This document shows positions 26,887 to 36,997 of a stretch of 64,000 bases of DNA, in pieces. A program made the translations under genes and the position numbers. Source of the DNA: Pontibacter liquoris (lineage in GTDB: Bacteria; Bacteroidota; Bacteroidia; Cytophagales; Hymenobacteraceae); the NCBI RefSeq assembly GCF_022758235.1, contig NZ_JALEBG010000002.1:558001-622000 (forward strand), in the 5' to 3' direction. Below the pieces are notes generated by a model. That model was not told the DNA's origin and did no database searches. It saw only the letters and a program-made list of their open reading frames with translations. Position 1 is the stretch's first letter, and each line of letters starts with the position of its first letter.

Positions 26887-28038
26887 TTACTTATTGAGGT
26901 AAAAACCTACTAAAAGCTGTAAAGAAGCACTTTGGAGGTCTGAAAGATCATACCCGTGTTCGTAGTTACTTTTATCTGCTCTTATTTCTACTTCCATTCC
27001 CTTAAAAACCTGAGGAAAGTATACGCCGGCATTCCCTACTACCCCGTAACTAAGACCTAATTTACTGGCCTTTTGCTCATAGGAATCAGTGTAGGTAAAA
27101 CCATGTGGCGTTCGTTGGATGTTACTTTGCAACGCCACGCCTGCATGTGGGCCAAAGGATACATATGGCCGGATGCCTTTGCCAGCGAAAGTATAGCGAA
27201 ACAGCAAGGGAGCCTCTAAAAAGCTTGCCGAAAAATCCACATCCACAGAAGTAGAATTGTTTAGCGGGTAGGGCAGGCTTTTAGCAGCCCCTTCTTTATG
27301 CGTAAACTGCAGCCCAGAGCGAACAGAAAATCCTGTTTCCTTGCCCAGTGATACAGCCATGGCTGCAACAAAGCTTGCCTTATTTCCGAAATCTAGTCCG
27401 GGATAATCTTCGTTCTTATCGCCTAGTTTGAGGCGGTAGGATTCTAAACCTATACTTAAAGCAGTTTTGAAATGGGTTTTCTCCGGAGAATATTTTATCA
27501 CCTGTTCATCCTGGTAGCCTTTGCACAAATTATAGTAGCTCACAAACGAAATCAGATCCTTTAGATTATACTTGTACAGCTTCTTGATCACCTCAACAGA
27601 TATGTCCTTTTCCTGCGGGCAATCTTTTAAATAGAAGCCGATAATACCATGTATGTTCTTAGGCGTAACGACAAAGATGGTATCGTTTCTGCCCAAAAAG
27701 AATCGCTCTCCAGCCTTAACGCTTTGAAACCGGTAGAGAGAAAGATAACCGGTGACAACTTCCTGCAGAAATTTACTGCGGCCTAAAACCTGTTTTACAG
27801 TAAAGCTATTGCCATCCGCCTGAGCAGCCTTCAGTTTATCAGGCGTGTATTTTATGTTTGCTGCAGCAGCGTTTTTAAAAAGCAGGAGCGTATCATTCTT
27901 AAACCGTACTTCTCCATTTAAGGTGTCGTTTTGAATTGTTACAATGTAATCTCCTTCTTTCAGCTTTGCCTGTTGCCCGTAAGTAACCGTAACGGTAGCA
28001 AAAATGAGAAGGATCAAAAGCTTAGCCGTTTTGCTCAT
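26887..28038 (-). CDS. Outer-membrane beta-barrel protein, unknown
   Basis: Exported protein of 383 residues from the ATG at 28038 (MSKTAKLLILLIFATVTV, a signal peptide ending TYGQQ); an ATG 13 codons upstream would spoil it. The N-terminal half contains DYIVTIQNDTLNGEVRF, typical of a Bacteroidota family of surface proteins. The C-terminal half alternates hydrophobic and polar residues, with PYVSFGPHAGVAL and a last strand ending LLVGFYLNK, consistent with an 8-10-strand PorT/OmpA-like barrel. Function is not known. Base use is more AT-rich than its neighbours. Confidence 0.75.
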   Translation of the reverse strand: MSKTAKLLILLIFATVTVTYGQQAKLKEGDYIVTIQNDTLNGEVRFKNDTLLLFKNAAAANIKYTPDKLKAAQADGNSFTVKQVLGRSKFLQEVVTGYLSLYRFQSVKAGERFFLGRNDTIFVVTPKNIHGIIGFYLKDCPQEKDISVEVIKKLYKYNLKDLISFVSYYNLCKGYQDEQVIKYSPEKTHFKTALSIGLESYRLKLGDKNEDYPGLDFGNKASFVAAMAVSLGKETGFSVRSGLQFTHKEGAAKSLPYPLNNSTSVDVDFSASFLEAPLLFRYTFAGKGIRPYVSFGPHAGVALQSNIQRTPHGFTYTDSYEQKASKLGLSYGVVGNAGVYFPQVFKGMEVEIRADKSNYEHGYDLSDLQSASLQLLVGFYLNK

Positions 28039-28165
28039 TAGGTTGTTGTATATTTTCGAACTGCATACTTCAGGCATAAATAAAAAGTTCTAAATACTCT
28101 ACATACCTAATATTCTGTACTATAAATACAGGGATGATACCACTCTAATAGTGGTTGAAAAAGAC

Positions 28166-29983
28166 TTACAGGATGCCTGCCTTCAGGGCTTCGCGCTGCT
28201 GCTGGGCTCTAACGATATCTTCCGGCTCGCCTTTCGGAATAGCCTTGATGAGAGCGCGGGTATACTCCTGCTGCGGGTTCTGAAAGAGTTGCCCGGGTGT
28301 GCCGCTCTCAATGATCTGCCCTTTGTGCATCACCAGGATGCGATCTGACATATGCCTGGCAACCGAGAGGTCGTGGGTAATGAAGAGGTACGTGATACCG
28401 AACTCCCGCTTTAAGTGATTCAACAGGTTAAGCACCTGCGCCTGCACCGATACATCCAGCGCCGAGACCGACTCATCGCAGATAATGCACTTTGGTTGCA
28501 GCGCCAGCGCCCGGGCAATGCAAATGCGCTGCCGCTGTCCGCCCGAGAATTCATGTGGATAACGCTGAAAGTGCTCCGGCAGAAGACCCACCGTATCAAG
28601 CAGTTCCAGCACTTTTGCACGGCGTTCTTTGTCCGAAGTATAGCGCTTATGCACACGCATGGGCGCCATGATTGCTTCGCCAACGGTGTACATCGGGTTC
28701 AACGACGCGTACGGGTCCTGGAAGATCATCTGGAAATCGCGGCGGCTGTGGCGCAATGCTTCTAATTCTAGTTGGGCCAAGTCCTGCCCATCGAAAAGAA
28801 CCTGCCCTGCTGTAGGCTCCACCAGGCGCAGCAATGCGCGTCCCAACGTTGTTTTGCCGCAGCCCGACTCGCCTACCAGGCCTACCGTTTCGCCGGGATA
28901 TAGGGCAAAGCTGACGCCATCCACTGCTTTTACCTGATCGGTGATGCGCCCGAAAAGCCCTTTCCGAATAGGGAAGTATACTTTCAGGTCCTGCACCTGC
29001 AGCAAAGGCAATTGGCGGGCTGCTTCCTGTTGCTGTCTGAAACACGTAACGGTGCTCCCCGAACTATTTTCCGCCTGCAAGGGCTCCTGGCGCTGGTTTT
29101 CAAGGATGTTGCCAAAGGCATCTTCCGTCATGAAATTAGCTACAGTGGGAAGTATGGCTTGTGACTTAGTAGTAAGGCTGGGGCGGCAGGCTAGCAGGCC
29201 TTTGGTATAGGGGTGCTGCGGACGGGTAAAAATATCCAGCGTCCTGCCCTGCTCCACCAGCCGGCCTTTATACATCACCAGAATGCGGTCGGCCATCTCG
29301 GCCACCACGCCCAGGTCGTGGGTGATGAAGAGCACCGTCGTATTTTCCTTTATCCGCAGCTCATCTATCAATTGCAGCATGCGGGCCTGCACCGTTACAT
29401 CCAGCGCGGTGGTGGGCTCATCGGCAATCAGGAGGCTGGGCTGGCAAGCCATCGCCATGGCGATCATGACGCGCTGCTGCTGCCCGCCCGAAAGCTCGTG
29501 TGGATAAGCGTCGTAAATTTTGTCAGGGCGTGGCAGCCGGGCTTGCTCAAAAAGGTGAATGGTGCGTATAAGGGCTTCTTTTTTAGAAAGCGTGGTGTGT
29601 AAGCGCAATACTTCGGCTACCTGTTTTCCACAGCTATACACCGGATTCAGCGACGACTGCGGCTCCTGGAAGATCATACTTAGCTCGTTGCCGCGTAGTT
29701 GCTGCAGTTGCTTTTCGGGGAGCTGCAGCAGATCTACCGGGCCATACCTGCGGGACTGAAAGATCGCCTGCCCACCCGTTATGCGGCCCGGCGGCGTGCT
29801 CAGCAGCCGCATCAGCGACAAGGCTGTAACCGATTTGCCGGAGCCCGACTCGCCCACGATCGCCACCGTTTCGCCGGGGTAAACTTCAAACGAGATCTTG
29901 TCCACGGCTGTGGTCGTGCCGTGGCGGGAGGCGAAAACCGTCTCTAAATGGCTGACCTGAAGTATGGGCGTGGGTGTGATCAA
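28166..29983 (-). CDS. Fused two-domain peptide ABC transporter ATPase
   Basis: ATP-binding subunit of an oligo/dipeptide-type importer, in which the DppD-like and DppF-like ATPases are fused (605 residues, as in YejF or GsiA). Domain 1 has Walker A GESGSGKS at 44-51 and signature LSGGQQQR. Domain 2 has GESGCGKT near 371 and FSGGQRQRI. Both carry the oligopeptide-ABC linker with PYTKGLLA and EYTRALIKA. The start is TTG at 29983, as no ATG precedes the first strand. No permease or binding-protein gene is adjacent, so its partners are elsewhere. A HAD gene is transcribed divergently. Confidence 0.93.
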   Translation of the reverse strand: MITPTPILQVSHLETVFASRHGTTTAVDKISFEVYPGETVAIVGESGSGKSVTALSLMRLLSTPPGRITGGQAIFQSRRYGPVDLLQLPEKQLQQLRGNELSMIFQEPQSSLNPVYSCGKQVAEVLRLHTTLSKKEALIRTIHLFEQARLPRPDKIYDAYPHELSGGQQQRVMIAMAMACQPSLLIADEPTTALDVTVQARMLQLIDELRIKENTTVLFITHDLGVVAEMADRILVMYKGRLVEQGRTLDIFTRPQHPYTKGLLACRPSLTTKSQAILPTVANFMTEDAFGNILENQRQEPLQAENSSGSTVTCFRQQQEAARQLPLLQVQDLKVYFPIRKGLFGRITDQVKAVDGVSFALYPGETVGLVGESGCGKTTLGRALLRLVEPTAGQVLFDGQDLAQLELEALRHSRRDFQMIFQDPYASLNPMYTVGEAIMAPMRVHKRYTSDKERRAKVLELLDTVGLLPEHFQRYPHEFSGGQRQRICIARALALQPKCIICDESVSALDVSVQAQVLNLLNHLKREFGITYLFITHDLSVARHMSDRILVMHKGQIIESGTPGQLFQNPQQEYTRALIKAIPKGEPEDIVRAQQQREALKAGIL

Positions 29984-30147
29984 GGCAAGGGCGTTGGTGC
30001 TTTGGTAAAAATAAAGGTTTTGGTTGATTTCCGTTCAGTTAATTGCCAGCCCGCCTTTTTGCTCTTCAGCGGTTGCGGCCGAATGAAATTAATTTGCTGC
30101 ACGCACGTATAGTTTTAAATTTGAAAGCAAAAGCAATTGCATACGCT

Positions 30148-30756
30148 ATGACAAAAACGATCATATTTGACCTTGGCGCCGTGCTGGTAGACTGGAACCC
30201 ACATTACCTGTACCGTAAGATTTTTGATGATGAAGCCGAAATGCTGCACTTTCTGGCGCACATCTGCACCCCCGACTGGAACGAAGAGCAGGACGGCGGC
30301 CGGTCGCTGCAGGAAGCTACCGAGTACCTGGTAGCCCGCCACCCCGAGCACGAAGAAAATATCCGGGCATACTATGGCCGCTGGGAAGAAATGCTGGGCG
30401 GCGCTATTGAAGGAACGGTCGAGATCTTCCGGAACCTGCGCGCAGAAGGCAAGTATAACCTGTATGCGCTGACCAACTGGTCGGCCGAAACGTGGCCCAT
30501 CGCCCTGGAGCGCTTCGATTTCCTGCACTGGTTTGATGGCGTAGTGGTGTCGGGAGAGGAAAAGAACCGCAAGCCGTTTGCCTCGTTTTACCAGGTGCTC
30601 CTGGACCGCTATGATGTGAAGTCGGAAGAATCGCTGTTTATAGACGACAACCTCCGGAATGTAACTGCTGCCGAGCAATTGGGCATTCCTTCTATCCACT
30701 TCTCCTCGCCCGAGCAACTACGCGCTGCTCTGCAGGAAAGAGGCATTTTAAGCTGA
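30148..30756 (+). CDS. HAD-superfamily phosphatase
   Basis: Cytoplasmic hydrolase of 202 residues. The ATG at 30148 (MTKTIIFDLGAVLVDWNP) places the HAD motif I at residues 8-16. Note DLGAV rather than D-x-D: the usual acid/base Asp (second D) is replaced by Gly, as in the YihX/epoxide-hydrolase-N-terminal-like subgroup. Motif II (YALTNWS) lies near 110, the Lys of motif III in NRKP near 145, and motif IV SLFIDDNLRNV near 170. Substrate is unknown. A strong terminator follows. Confidence 0.9.
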   Translation: MTKTIIFDLGAVLVDWNPHYLYRKIFDDEAEMLHFLAHICTPDWNEEQDGGRSLQEATEYLVARHPEHEENIRAYYGRWEEMLGGAIEGTVEIFRNLRAEGKYNLYALTNWSAETWPIALERFDFLHWFDGVVVSGEEKNRKPFASFYQVLLDRYDVKSEESLFIDDNLRNVTAAEQLGIPSIHFSSPEQLRAALQERGILS

Positions 30757-30821
30757 TTTCTGCTTTAAAGGCCTTCTGATGTTAAGGAGGATGGCTTTAC
30801 AAATAATTGCGAATTTAAGAA

Positions 30822-30867
30822 AATCAAAAAGAGGCTGCTCCATATAGAGTAGCCTCTTTTTGATTTT
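30822..30867 (+). terminator. Rho-independent terminator after the HAD gene
   Basis: A 15-bp stem (30826-30840 with 30847-30861) with A-rich and T-rich flanks, about 65 bp after the stop codon. One A-T pair is disrupted. Confidence 0.85.
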
Positions 30868-30967
30868 TTATACTTCAGTTTAGAAACTTTACTGTTATTC
30901 GGCTGGCGTTGGCTTCATCAAGGGGAATACTAATTAATCTTCTTGTAAAAGCGTTTTAGGTAATCAG

Positions 30968-31738
30968 TTATTCAACTGTTATAGCCATCTGTTTACCCTT
31001 GTAAGTATAGGCATGCATTACCCCTACTCCTTCTTTTATATAAATGCCCTGCACATAATCGAGTTGCGGATAATGTTCCAGGTAGTATTGTTCTTCCGGG
31101 CGATAAACAGGTTGCTCTTTCATATGCAGGTGATACACATTTTGATAGGTTATGCCATTCAGGGTTACAGCTGGCAAAAACTCCTGCAAATAGGTTACAT
31201 TATCCACCTGTGAAGTAGAAGCATCTTTGAAAATAAAGTACCGTTGGGTTATATAGTTTTCAATACTAGCTGATCCGCTTGGTATCGGCGCAGGGAATCT
31301 ATTGTTATACCCAAGCCCGAAAACGATTATATCAGCAACATTATCTTTATCAATGTAATTATTGAACCGCTCCTGACTTGCATCTTTTCTATAAGTTATG
31401 CTGATGCTTACCGGACTGCCCCCCTCCACCTGGCTTGTATAAACTTTTTCCTCGGCAGTGTAATACTCCTTGCAGGAATTGGGATCAAATTTTCCACTAT
31501 AGTTCTTTTTCCTTACAGGTATAACAACGGTACTTATACCATTCGGAGCCAGGTAATTCATACGGTGCTTGGTGCCATTAAATAGTGCGAAATAGCTTTG
31601 CCCCTGTGCCGGCTCAGCAGGTAAAAAGGCTATCAAATCGTTTGTAAACGCCAATTTGCCAAGGTTCAGGTCTTCGCAGCCGCAAGAGTACAGGCTTACA
31701 GACAAAGCCATGGTGGCTAAAAGTTGAGACAATTTCAT
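30968..31738 (-). CDS. Lipoprotein of unknown function
   Basis: Protein of 256 residues with a signal peptide and lipobox near residues 16-21 (SLYSCGC). The mature part is mostly polar beta-type sequence without a family that I recognise. A C-terminal segment (VQGIYIKEGVGVMHAYTYKGK) suggests a beta-sandwich. Base use is somewhat AT-rich. It is flanked by terminators on both sides, so probably monocistronic. Confidence 0.6.
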   Translation of the reverse strand: MKLSQLLATMALSVSLYSCGCEDLNLGKLAFTNDLIAFLPAEPAQGQSYFALFNGTKHRMNYLAPNGISTVVIPVRKKNYSGKFDPNSCKEYYTAEEKVYTSQVEGGSPVSISITYRKDASQERFNNYIDKDNVADIIVFGLGYNNRFPAPIPSGSASIENYITQRYFIFKDASTSQVDNVTYLQEFLPAVTLNGITYQNVYHLHMKEQPVYRPEEQYYLEHYPQLDYVQGIYIKEGVGVMHAYTYKGKQMAITVE

Positions 31739-31873
31739 GTTATGAAGGAAGGTTGCAAAGTATAGCTACAGACAAAAGCATGAAATATAGACAGAAGTCT
31801 CCGGATTATATGAAGTGTCTTTCAAAGAATAAGTGGACGGCACAAATTTCCTCAACACCAGAAACTGACAAAC

Positions 31874-31910
31874 AAAAAGGGGCTGCTCCACATGGAACAG
31901 CCCCTTTTTT
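31874..31910. terminator. Terminator after lspA
   Basis: Stem AAAAAGGGGCTG/CAGCCCCTTTTT with a short inner stem TCC/GGA, flanked by A and T runs. On the minus strand it ends lspA, 21 bp after the stop. Confidence 0.8.
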
Positions 31911-31930
31911 GCTTAATACTTTATACTTGC

Positions 31931-32554
31931 TTAGAAACCCTGCTGTTGTTCTACAGACCGATGGCTTTCAGGCTCGGGATGCGTTCCGAAAAAGCGCTTC
32001 TGGTTTAGCAGGATCAGCACCACGCCAATAAAAATGGCAGAGTCGGCTACGTTAAAGATAGGCCACAGCGACATGGGTTGTCCGCCAAGTATAGGCACCC
32101 ATTGCGGAATGATGCCTTCCCAGAGATCAACATAAAACATATCGATCACCTGCCCATGGAACCAAGGTGTAGAAGAGCCATACGGGGCGTTATCGAACCA
32201 CACGCCGTAAAAGGTGCTGTCTACCAGGTTGCCGATAGCCCCGCCCAGGATCAGCCCGATACACCAGAGCAGCCCTTTGGGTGCCTGGTGCTTTATCAGG
32301 TAGTATAGGTAGTAGCTAATACCGAACATGGCCACCAGGCGGAACAGGGTCAGGATAAGCTTGCCGTAGCTGGAGCCCAGCTCTACCCCAAAGGCCATGC
32401 CCGGGTTCAGGGTATAGTGCAGCTTCAGCCAGTCGTCGATGAGCTTGATCTCGCCGGGCATCCCCATCTCCATGTTATAATGCACGATGAGCTTCACGGC
32501 CTGGTCGAGCAGGATGACACCGATCGCCACCAGGTAATATTTCCAGTATTTCAT
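31931..32554 (-). CDS. lspA: Lipoprotein signal peptidase (signal peptidase II)
   Basis: Inner-membrane aspartyl protease that cleaves the signal peptide of diacylated prolipoproteins. The 207-residue protein has four membrane segments and both catalytic-Asp motifs: GGAIGNLVDST (Asp near 112) and FNVADSAIFIG (Asp near 170). It is longer than the E. coli enzyme because of an insertion (FYGVWFDNAPYGSSTPWFHG) typical of Bacteroidota. The lipoproteins encoded in this window (15212, 30968, 44152, 57204) are expected substrates. ileS lies upstream on the same strand, a classical ileS-lspA arrangement with 160 bp between them. Confidence 0.95.
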   Translation of the reverse strand: MKYWKYYLVAIGVILLDQAVKLIVHYNMEMGMPGEIKLIDDWLKLHYTLNPGMAFGVELGSSYGKLILTLFRLVAMFGISYYLYYLIKHQAPKGLLWCIGLILGGAIGNLVDSTFYGVWFDNAPYGSSTPWFHGQVIDMFYVDLWEGIIPQWVPILGGQPMSLWPIFNVADSAIFIGVVLILLNQKRFFGTHPEPESHRSVEQQQGF

Positions 32555-32714
32555 ATTTGGTTGTTAGGCCGCAAAAAGGACACAAGTCCTAAGACGTTCA
32601 ATCATGAGGCCTTATACTTGCGTGTGCTTTAGCGGCTACACATATACTATATTTTAACGCACACTGCTGTAAAACAGAAGCAGCAAAGGCACTGCTGCCT
32701 CTGCTGCCCGGTTC

Positions 32715-35700
32715 TTAAATTACGGTACTTTCCTGTATCTGTATCTGCAGCAGGACCTGGTAGTCGTCAATGTCCAGCAACGTGGCGCTGGTCAGGGCTT
32801 CATCCGTTATGTCCAGTGTCAGGGCCTGTGTTTCGGCACAAATATAGGTTTTGTAGTTCAGCACGGCATCATTCACCTCTGCCGCCGCCAGCTGCATCAC
32901 AATATGGATCTTGTCCTGCACGTCCAGGTTGCTGTCTTTGCGCAAGTTCTGGATACGGTTCACCAGGTCGCGGGCAATGCCTTCCTGCTTCAGCTCTTCG
33001 GTCAGGGTCACATCCAGGGCCACGGTCAGCTTGCCTTCGCTAGCTACCAGCCAACCCGGAATATCCTCAGAAGAGATCTCCACGTCGTCGGGTGTAAGTA
33101 TAGCCGATTCCTCGTCGTTCAGCTGCAGTTCAATGCCGCCTTCGCGCTCCAGGTGCGCAATGTCCTGCTGGTTCATGTTCTGCACGGCAGCGGCCACCAA
33201 CTTCATCTTCGGCCCGAATACCTGGCCCAGCTTTTTAAAGTTCGGCTTGATCTTCTTCACCAAAATGCCGGAGGTATCATCGATGTACTCGATGTGCTTC
33301 ACGTTCACCTCGCTCATGATCAGGTCGGCCACGGCCTCTATCTGGTGCCGCGTATGCGCGCTCAGTACCGGTATGAGGATGCGCTGCAGTGGCTGGCGCA
33401 CTTTGATCATGTGCTTTTTGCGCAGCGAGTGCACCAACGATGAAACGGTCTGGGCCAGTTGCATGCGCTCTTCCAGGTCTTTGTCGATGGCGTTGGCAGC
33501 CACTTCCGGGTAAAGCGTCAGGTGCACCGACTCCTCTGTATTCTTGCCACTCACGCTGTTCAGGTCGCGGTACAGTTGCTCGGTATAGAACGGCGCTATC
33601 GGTGAGGCCAGCTTGGCTACCGTCTCCAGGCAAGTATAAAGTGTCTGGTAAGCGGCTACTTTATCCAGGTTATACTCCCCTTTCCAGAAGCGTTTGCGGT
33701 TCAGGCGCACATACCAGTTGCTCAGGTCGTCCACCACAAAATCCTGTATGGCGCGGGCAGCCCGGGTCGGGTCGTAGTCGGCCAGGTTGGCGTCCACGTC
33801 CTGCACCAGCGTGTTAAGTTTGGAGATAATCCAGCGGTCTGATTCCGTACGCTGCGCCAGCGGCACATCAGCCTCAGCATAGGTAAAGTTATCGAGGTTG
33901 GCATACAGGGCAAAGAATGAATACGTGTTCTGCAGCGTGCCAAAGAAACGGCGCTGCGTTTCGGCCACACCCTCGGGGTTAAATTTCAAGTTATCCCACG
34001 GCGGGGCATTAGCGATCATGTACCAGCGGGTCGCATCCGGGCCATAGGTGCCAATGATCTCGAACGGATCGATGGCATTGCCTAAACGCTTGCTCATCTT
34101 GTTGCCGTTCTTATCGAGCACCAGGCCGTTGGCGATCACGTTCTTGTAGGCCACGCTATCTTCCAGCATCACGGCCAGGGCGTGCAGCGTAAAGAACCAG
34201 CCGCGTGTCTGGTCCACCCCTTCGGCAATGTAGTCGGCCGGGAAGTTCTGCTCAAACTTTTCCTTGTTCTCCAGCGGGTAATGCCACTGTGCATAAGGCA
34301 TGGCGCCCGAGTCAAACCATACGTCGATCAGGTCTGTCTCTCTGTACATTGGCTTGCCCGATGGGCTTAAAAACACAATGTTGTCCACATACGGGCGGTG
34401 CAGGTCGGTGAGTTCCACGGCGGTGTTCATCAGACCGGCTTTCACCGCCTTGTTTATTTCCTCGTTCAGCTGCGGGATAGAGCCAATGCAGATCTCTTCT
34501 TCCCCATCTTCGGTGCGCCAGATCGGCAGCGGCGTGCCCCAGTAGCGCGAGCGCGACAGGTTCCAGTCCACCAGGTTCTCGAGCCAGTTACCAAAACGGC
34601 CGGTGCCGGTCGACTCCGGTTTCCAGTTGATGGTCTTATTCAGTTCGATCATCCTGTCCTTCACGGCGGTGGTGCGGATAAACCAGCTATCCAGCGGATA
34701 GTATAAAACCGGCTTATCGGTGCGCCAGCAGTGCGGGTAGGTATGCTCGTATTTCTCTACTTTAAAGGCTTTGCCTTCTTCTTTCAGTTTGATGGCGATG
34801 AGCACGTCGGTGGGCTTGTAGTCTGCCGCCGATTCGTCCTGGCCGTCGTAGTTTTTGACGTACATGCCGGCAAAGTCGGTTACTTCCTGCACAAAGCGCC
34901 CCTGCTTGTCTACCAGCGGCATGGGTTTACCATTCTCGTCCATTACCAACAGGGCCGGTATGTCGTTTTGGGCAGCTACCCTAAAGTCGTCAGCACCAAA
35001 GGTGGGCGAGATGTGCACGATGCCGGTACCATCCTCAGTGGTCACGAAATCACCCACCACCACTCTAAAGGCTGGCTTGTCGGGTTGCACATACGGCATC
35101 AGCTGGTGATACTCCACGCCTTCCAGGTCTTTGCCGGTAAACGTTTCGCCAACTTTAAACGGGATCAGCTTATCGCCGGGCTTGTAATCTTCCAGCGCCA
35201 GATCTTTGGCTTTGTCGCTGAAATAGCGGCTTACCAGGTCCTTGGCCAGTATCACCGAGGTAGGCTCGTAAGTATAGGGGTTAAAGGTTTTTACCTTTAC
35301 ATACTTGATACCTTTGCCCACTGCCAGGGCCGTGTTGGCTGGCAGCGTCCAGGGCGTGGTGGTCCAGGCCAGGAAGTATACGTTCTCGTCTTCGCTGTCG
35401 AAGAGGAACATATCGCGAGTCACCTTCTTCACAGCAAACTGGGCCACAATGGTCGTATCCTTCACCATTTTGTAGCAGCCCGGCTGGTTCAGCTCATGCG
35501 AGCTAAGCCCGGTGCCGGCTCCCGGCGAGTAAGGCTGGATAGTATAGCCTTTGTAAAGGTACCCTTTGTCGTAAAGGCGCTTGAGCAAGGCCCAGCACGA
35601 TTCGATGTAATAGTTCTCGAACGTGATGTAGGGGTTATCCAGGTCTACCCAGTAGCCCATTTCCTCGGTAAGGGTGTCCCACTGGTTTTTGAAACGCATC

Positions 35701-36074
35701 ACCGTTTCGCGGCAGCGCTGGTTATACTCCTCCACCGATATCTTCTTGCCGATATCTTCTTTGGTGATGCCCAACTCCTTTTCTACCTGCAGCTCTACAG
35801 GCAGGCCGTGGGTGTCCCAGCCGCCTTTGCGGTTTACCTGGAAGCCTTTGAGGGTTTTGTAACGGCAGAAAATATCTTTCACGGCGCGGGCCATTACGTG
35901 GTGAATGCCCGGCGTACCGTTAGCCGAAGGCGGCCCTTCGTAAAACACGAAATTCTCGTTGCCCTCCCGGGTAGCGACCGATTTTTCGAAAATGTGATGC
36001 TCCTTCCAGAAAGCCAGTATGTCCTGGCCCACCTGGGCGTAGTTCAGATTTTTATACTCGTTATACTTTACCAT
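32715..36074 (-). CDS. ileS: Isoleucyl-tRNA synthetase
   Basis: Class I aminoacyl-tRNA synthetase charging tRNA-Ile, with an editing domain for mis-charged valine. The 1119-residue length fits the long eukaryote-like IleS subtype common in Bacteroidota. The HIGH-equivalent lies in PPSANGTPGIHH (about 48-59). The KMSKR loop is NKMSKRLGN near 660, and the anticodon-binding domain includes the DLSNWYVRLNRKRFW segment. The ATG at 36074 is used. A long gene-free region (36075-36997) precedes it. Confidence 0.96.
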   Translation of the reverse strand: MVKYNEYKNLNYAQVGQDILAFWKEHHIFEKSVATREGNENFVFYEGPPSANGTPGIHHVMARAVKDIFCRYKTLKGFQVNRKGGWDTHGLPVELQVEKELGITKEDIGKKISVEEYNQRCRETVMRFKNQWDTLTEEMGYWVDLDNPYITFENYYIESCWALLKRLYDKGYLYKGYTIQPYSPGAGTGLSSHELNQPGCYKMVKDTTIVAQFAVKKVTRDMFLFDSEDENVYFLAWTTTPWTLPANTALAVGKGIKYVKVKTFNPYTYEPTSVILAKDLVSRYFSDKAKDLALEDYKPGDKLIPFKVGETFTGKDLEGVEYHQLMPYVQPDKPAFRVVVGDFVTTEDGTGIVHISPTFGADDFRVAAQNDIPALLVMDENGKPMPLVDKQGRFVQEVTDFAGMYVKNYDGQDESAADYKPTDVLIAIKLKEEGKAFKVEKYEHTYPHCWRTDKPVLYYPLDSWFIRTTAVKDRMIELNKTINWKPESTGTGRFGNWLENLVDWNLSRSRYWGTPLPIWRTEDGEEEICIGSIPQLNEEINKAVKAGLMNTAVELTDLHRPYVDNIVFLSPSGKPMYRETDLIDVWFDSGAMPYAQWHYPLENKEKFEQNFPADYIAEGVDQTRGWFFTLHALAVMLEDSVAYKNVIANGLVLDKNGNKMSKRLGNAIDPFEIIGTYGPDATRWYMIANAPPWDNLKFNPEGVAETQRRFFGTLQNTYSFFALYANLDNFTYAEADVPLAQRTESDRWIISKLNTLVQDVDANLADYDPTRAARAIQDFVVDDLSNWYVRLNRKRFWKGEYNLDKVAAYQTLYTCLETVAKLASPIAPFYTEQLYRDLNSVSGKNTEESVHLTLYPEVAANAIDKDLEERMQLAQTVSSLVHSLRKKHMIKVRQPLQRILIPVLSAHTRHQIEAVADLIMSEVNVKHIEYIDDTSGILVKKIKPNFKKLGQVFGPKMKLVAAAVQNMNQQDIAHLEREGGIELQLNDEESAILTPDDVEISSEDIPGWLVASEGKLTVALDVTLTEELKQEGIARDLVNRIQNLRKDSNLDVQDKIHIVMQLAAAEVNDAVLNYKTYICAETQALTLDITDEALTSATLLDIDDYQVLLQIQIQESTVI

Positions 36075-36401
36075 TTCCTGGTTTCTCTAATTCTTGTGCT
36101 ACTTGCTCCTGTAAAGCATTCAGCGCTGAAGCTTTAAACCTTCTAAACATGCGCCGCTAAGCTGTGTTTGTCTGCTTTACCGAAATTTAGCAAAGATAGG
36201 CAATTTTGCTCATTCTCCGGCTTTTGCCGCTACAGAAAGCACTGTTCTACTGCCTTGCCTGGTTTGCAGGTATGCGTTGGTTTTCTCCGGTTCAAAATGT
36301 GCCTGCCTGATCTGCTTGCCTGTGTATAATCCGGACATATTGTGCCATTGCAAAGCCTTAAAGCGCTTTTTTATAATCTATTTCCACAGCGTAATTATCT
36401 A

Positions 36402-36527
36402 AATCAAGATTTACAGGATGAAAGGATTGGCAGGATGTATAGATTTCAAAAACACTCGTGCTCACGCTATCCCTTAAATTTAAAGTATTAGTGTCCTGTT
36501 CATCCTTTCATCCTGCAAATCTTGATT
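36402..36527. repeat. Long-armed imperfect inverted repeat
   Basis: Arms of 26 bp (36402-36427 and 36502-36527) are complementary except at one position and are separated by about 74 bp. The motif AAGATTTACAGGATGAAAGG is of a type scattered through Bacteroidota intergenic regions. The surrounding 36075-36997 contains no gene that I can support. Confidence 0.75.
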
Positions 36528-36944
36528 CTGACACTCACAGGACCTGCGCACACTGCGAGGTCTTTTACGTAGCTGTTTTTTCTTTTGTGGATTACACCTG
36601 CAGACAAGTATAACTTATACTTTGCTCTCAGGTATTTACCTGTTTGTTAACATGCCAACGAGGTAAATTTCTTCACAAATGATAGCCGATGTTTTACACA
36701 TTTTTGTTTAACATAATTTTTACACTTAGAGACAGATTAACAATTCTCATCCTACTTATGTTCTCTGCTCCATCAGGCTTCCTGATCCAAAGCTTGCTGC
36801 CGGGAACATCATTTGTTCCCATAGTATGATTTACACAGACTAAGAAATCTACAGCAGTTTTCATTTCGGACAAGTATGGCCGGAACAGCGGAGTTATACT
36901 TGCTGCTTCTTCTATTTCAGCTTACTTCTTAGCGGCGCTGAAAC

Positions 36945-36976
36945 AAAAAGGCGGCACTGCCGAAGCAATGCCGCCT
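36945..36976 (-). terminator. Rho-independent terminator after glyS
   Basis: On the minus strand GGCGGCATTGC and GCAGTGCCGCC form an 11-bp stem (with one G-U/mismatch) around TTCG, followed by TTTTTGTTT, 20 bp after the glyS stop. Confidence 0.88.
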
Positions 36977-36997
36977 TCAATTCTGCTGAATTTATAC

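Noticed and set aside
34731..36137. 468-codon open frame on the plus strand
   Set aside because: It lies entirely antisense to ileS, is rich in Val/His/Gly typical of a reverse-strand shadow, and has no family motif.
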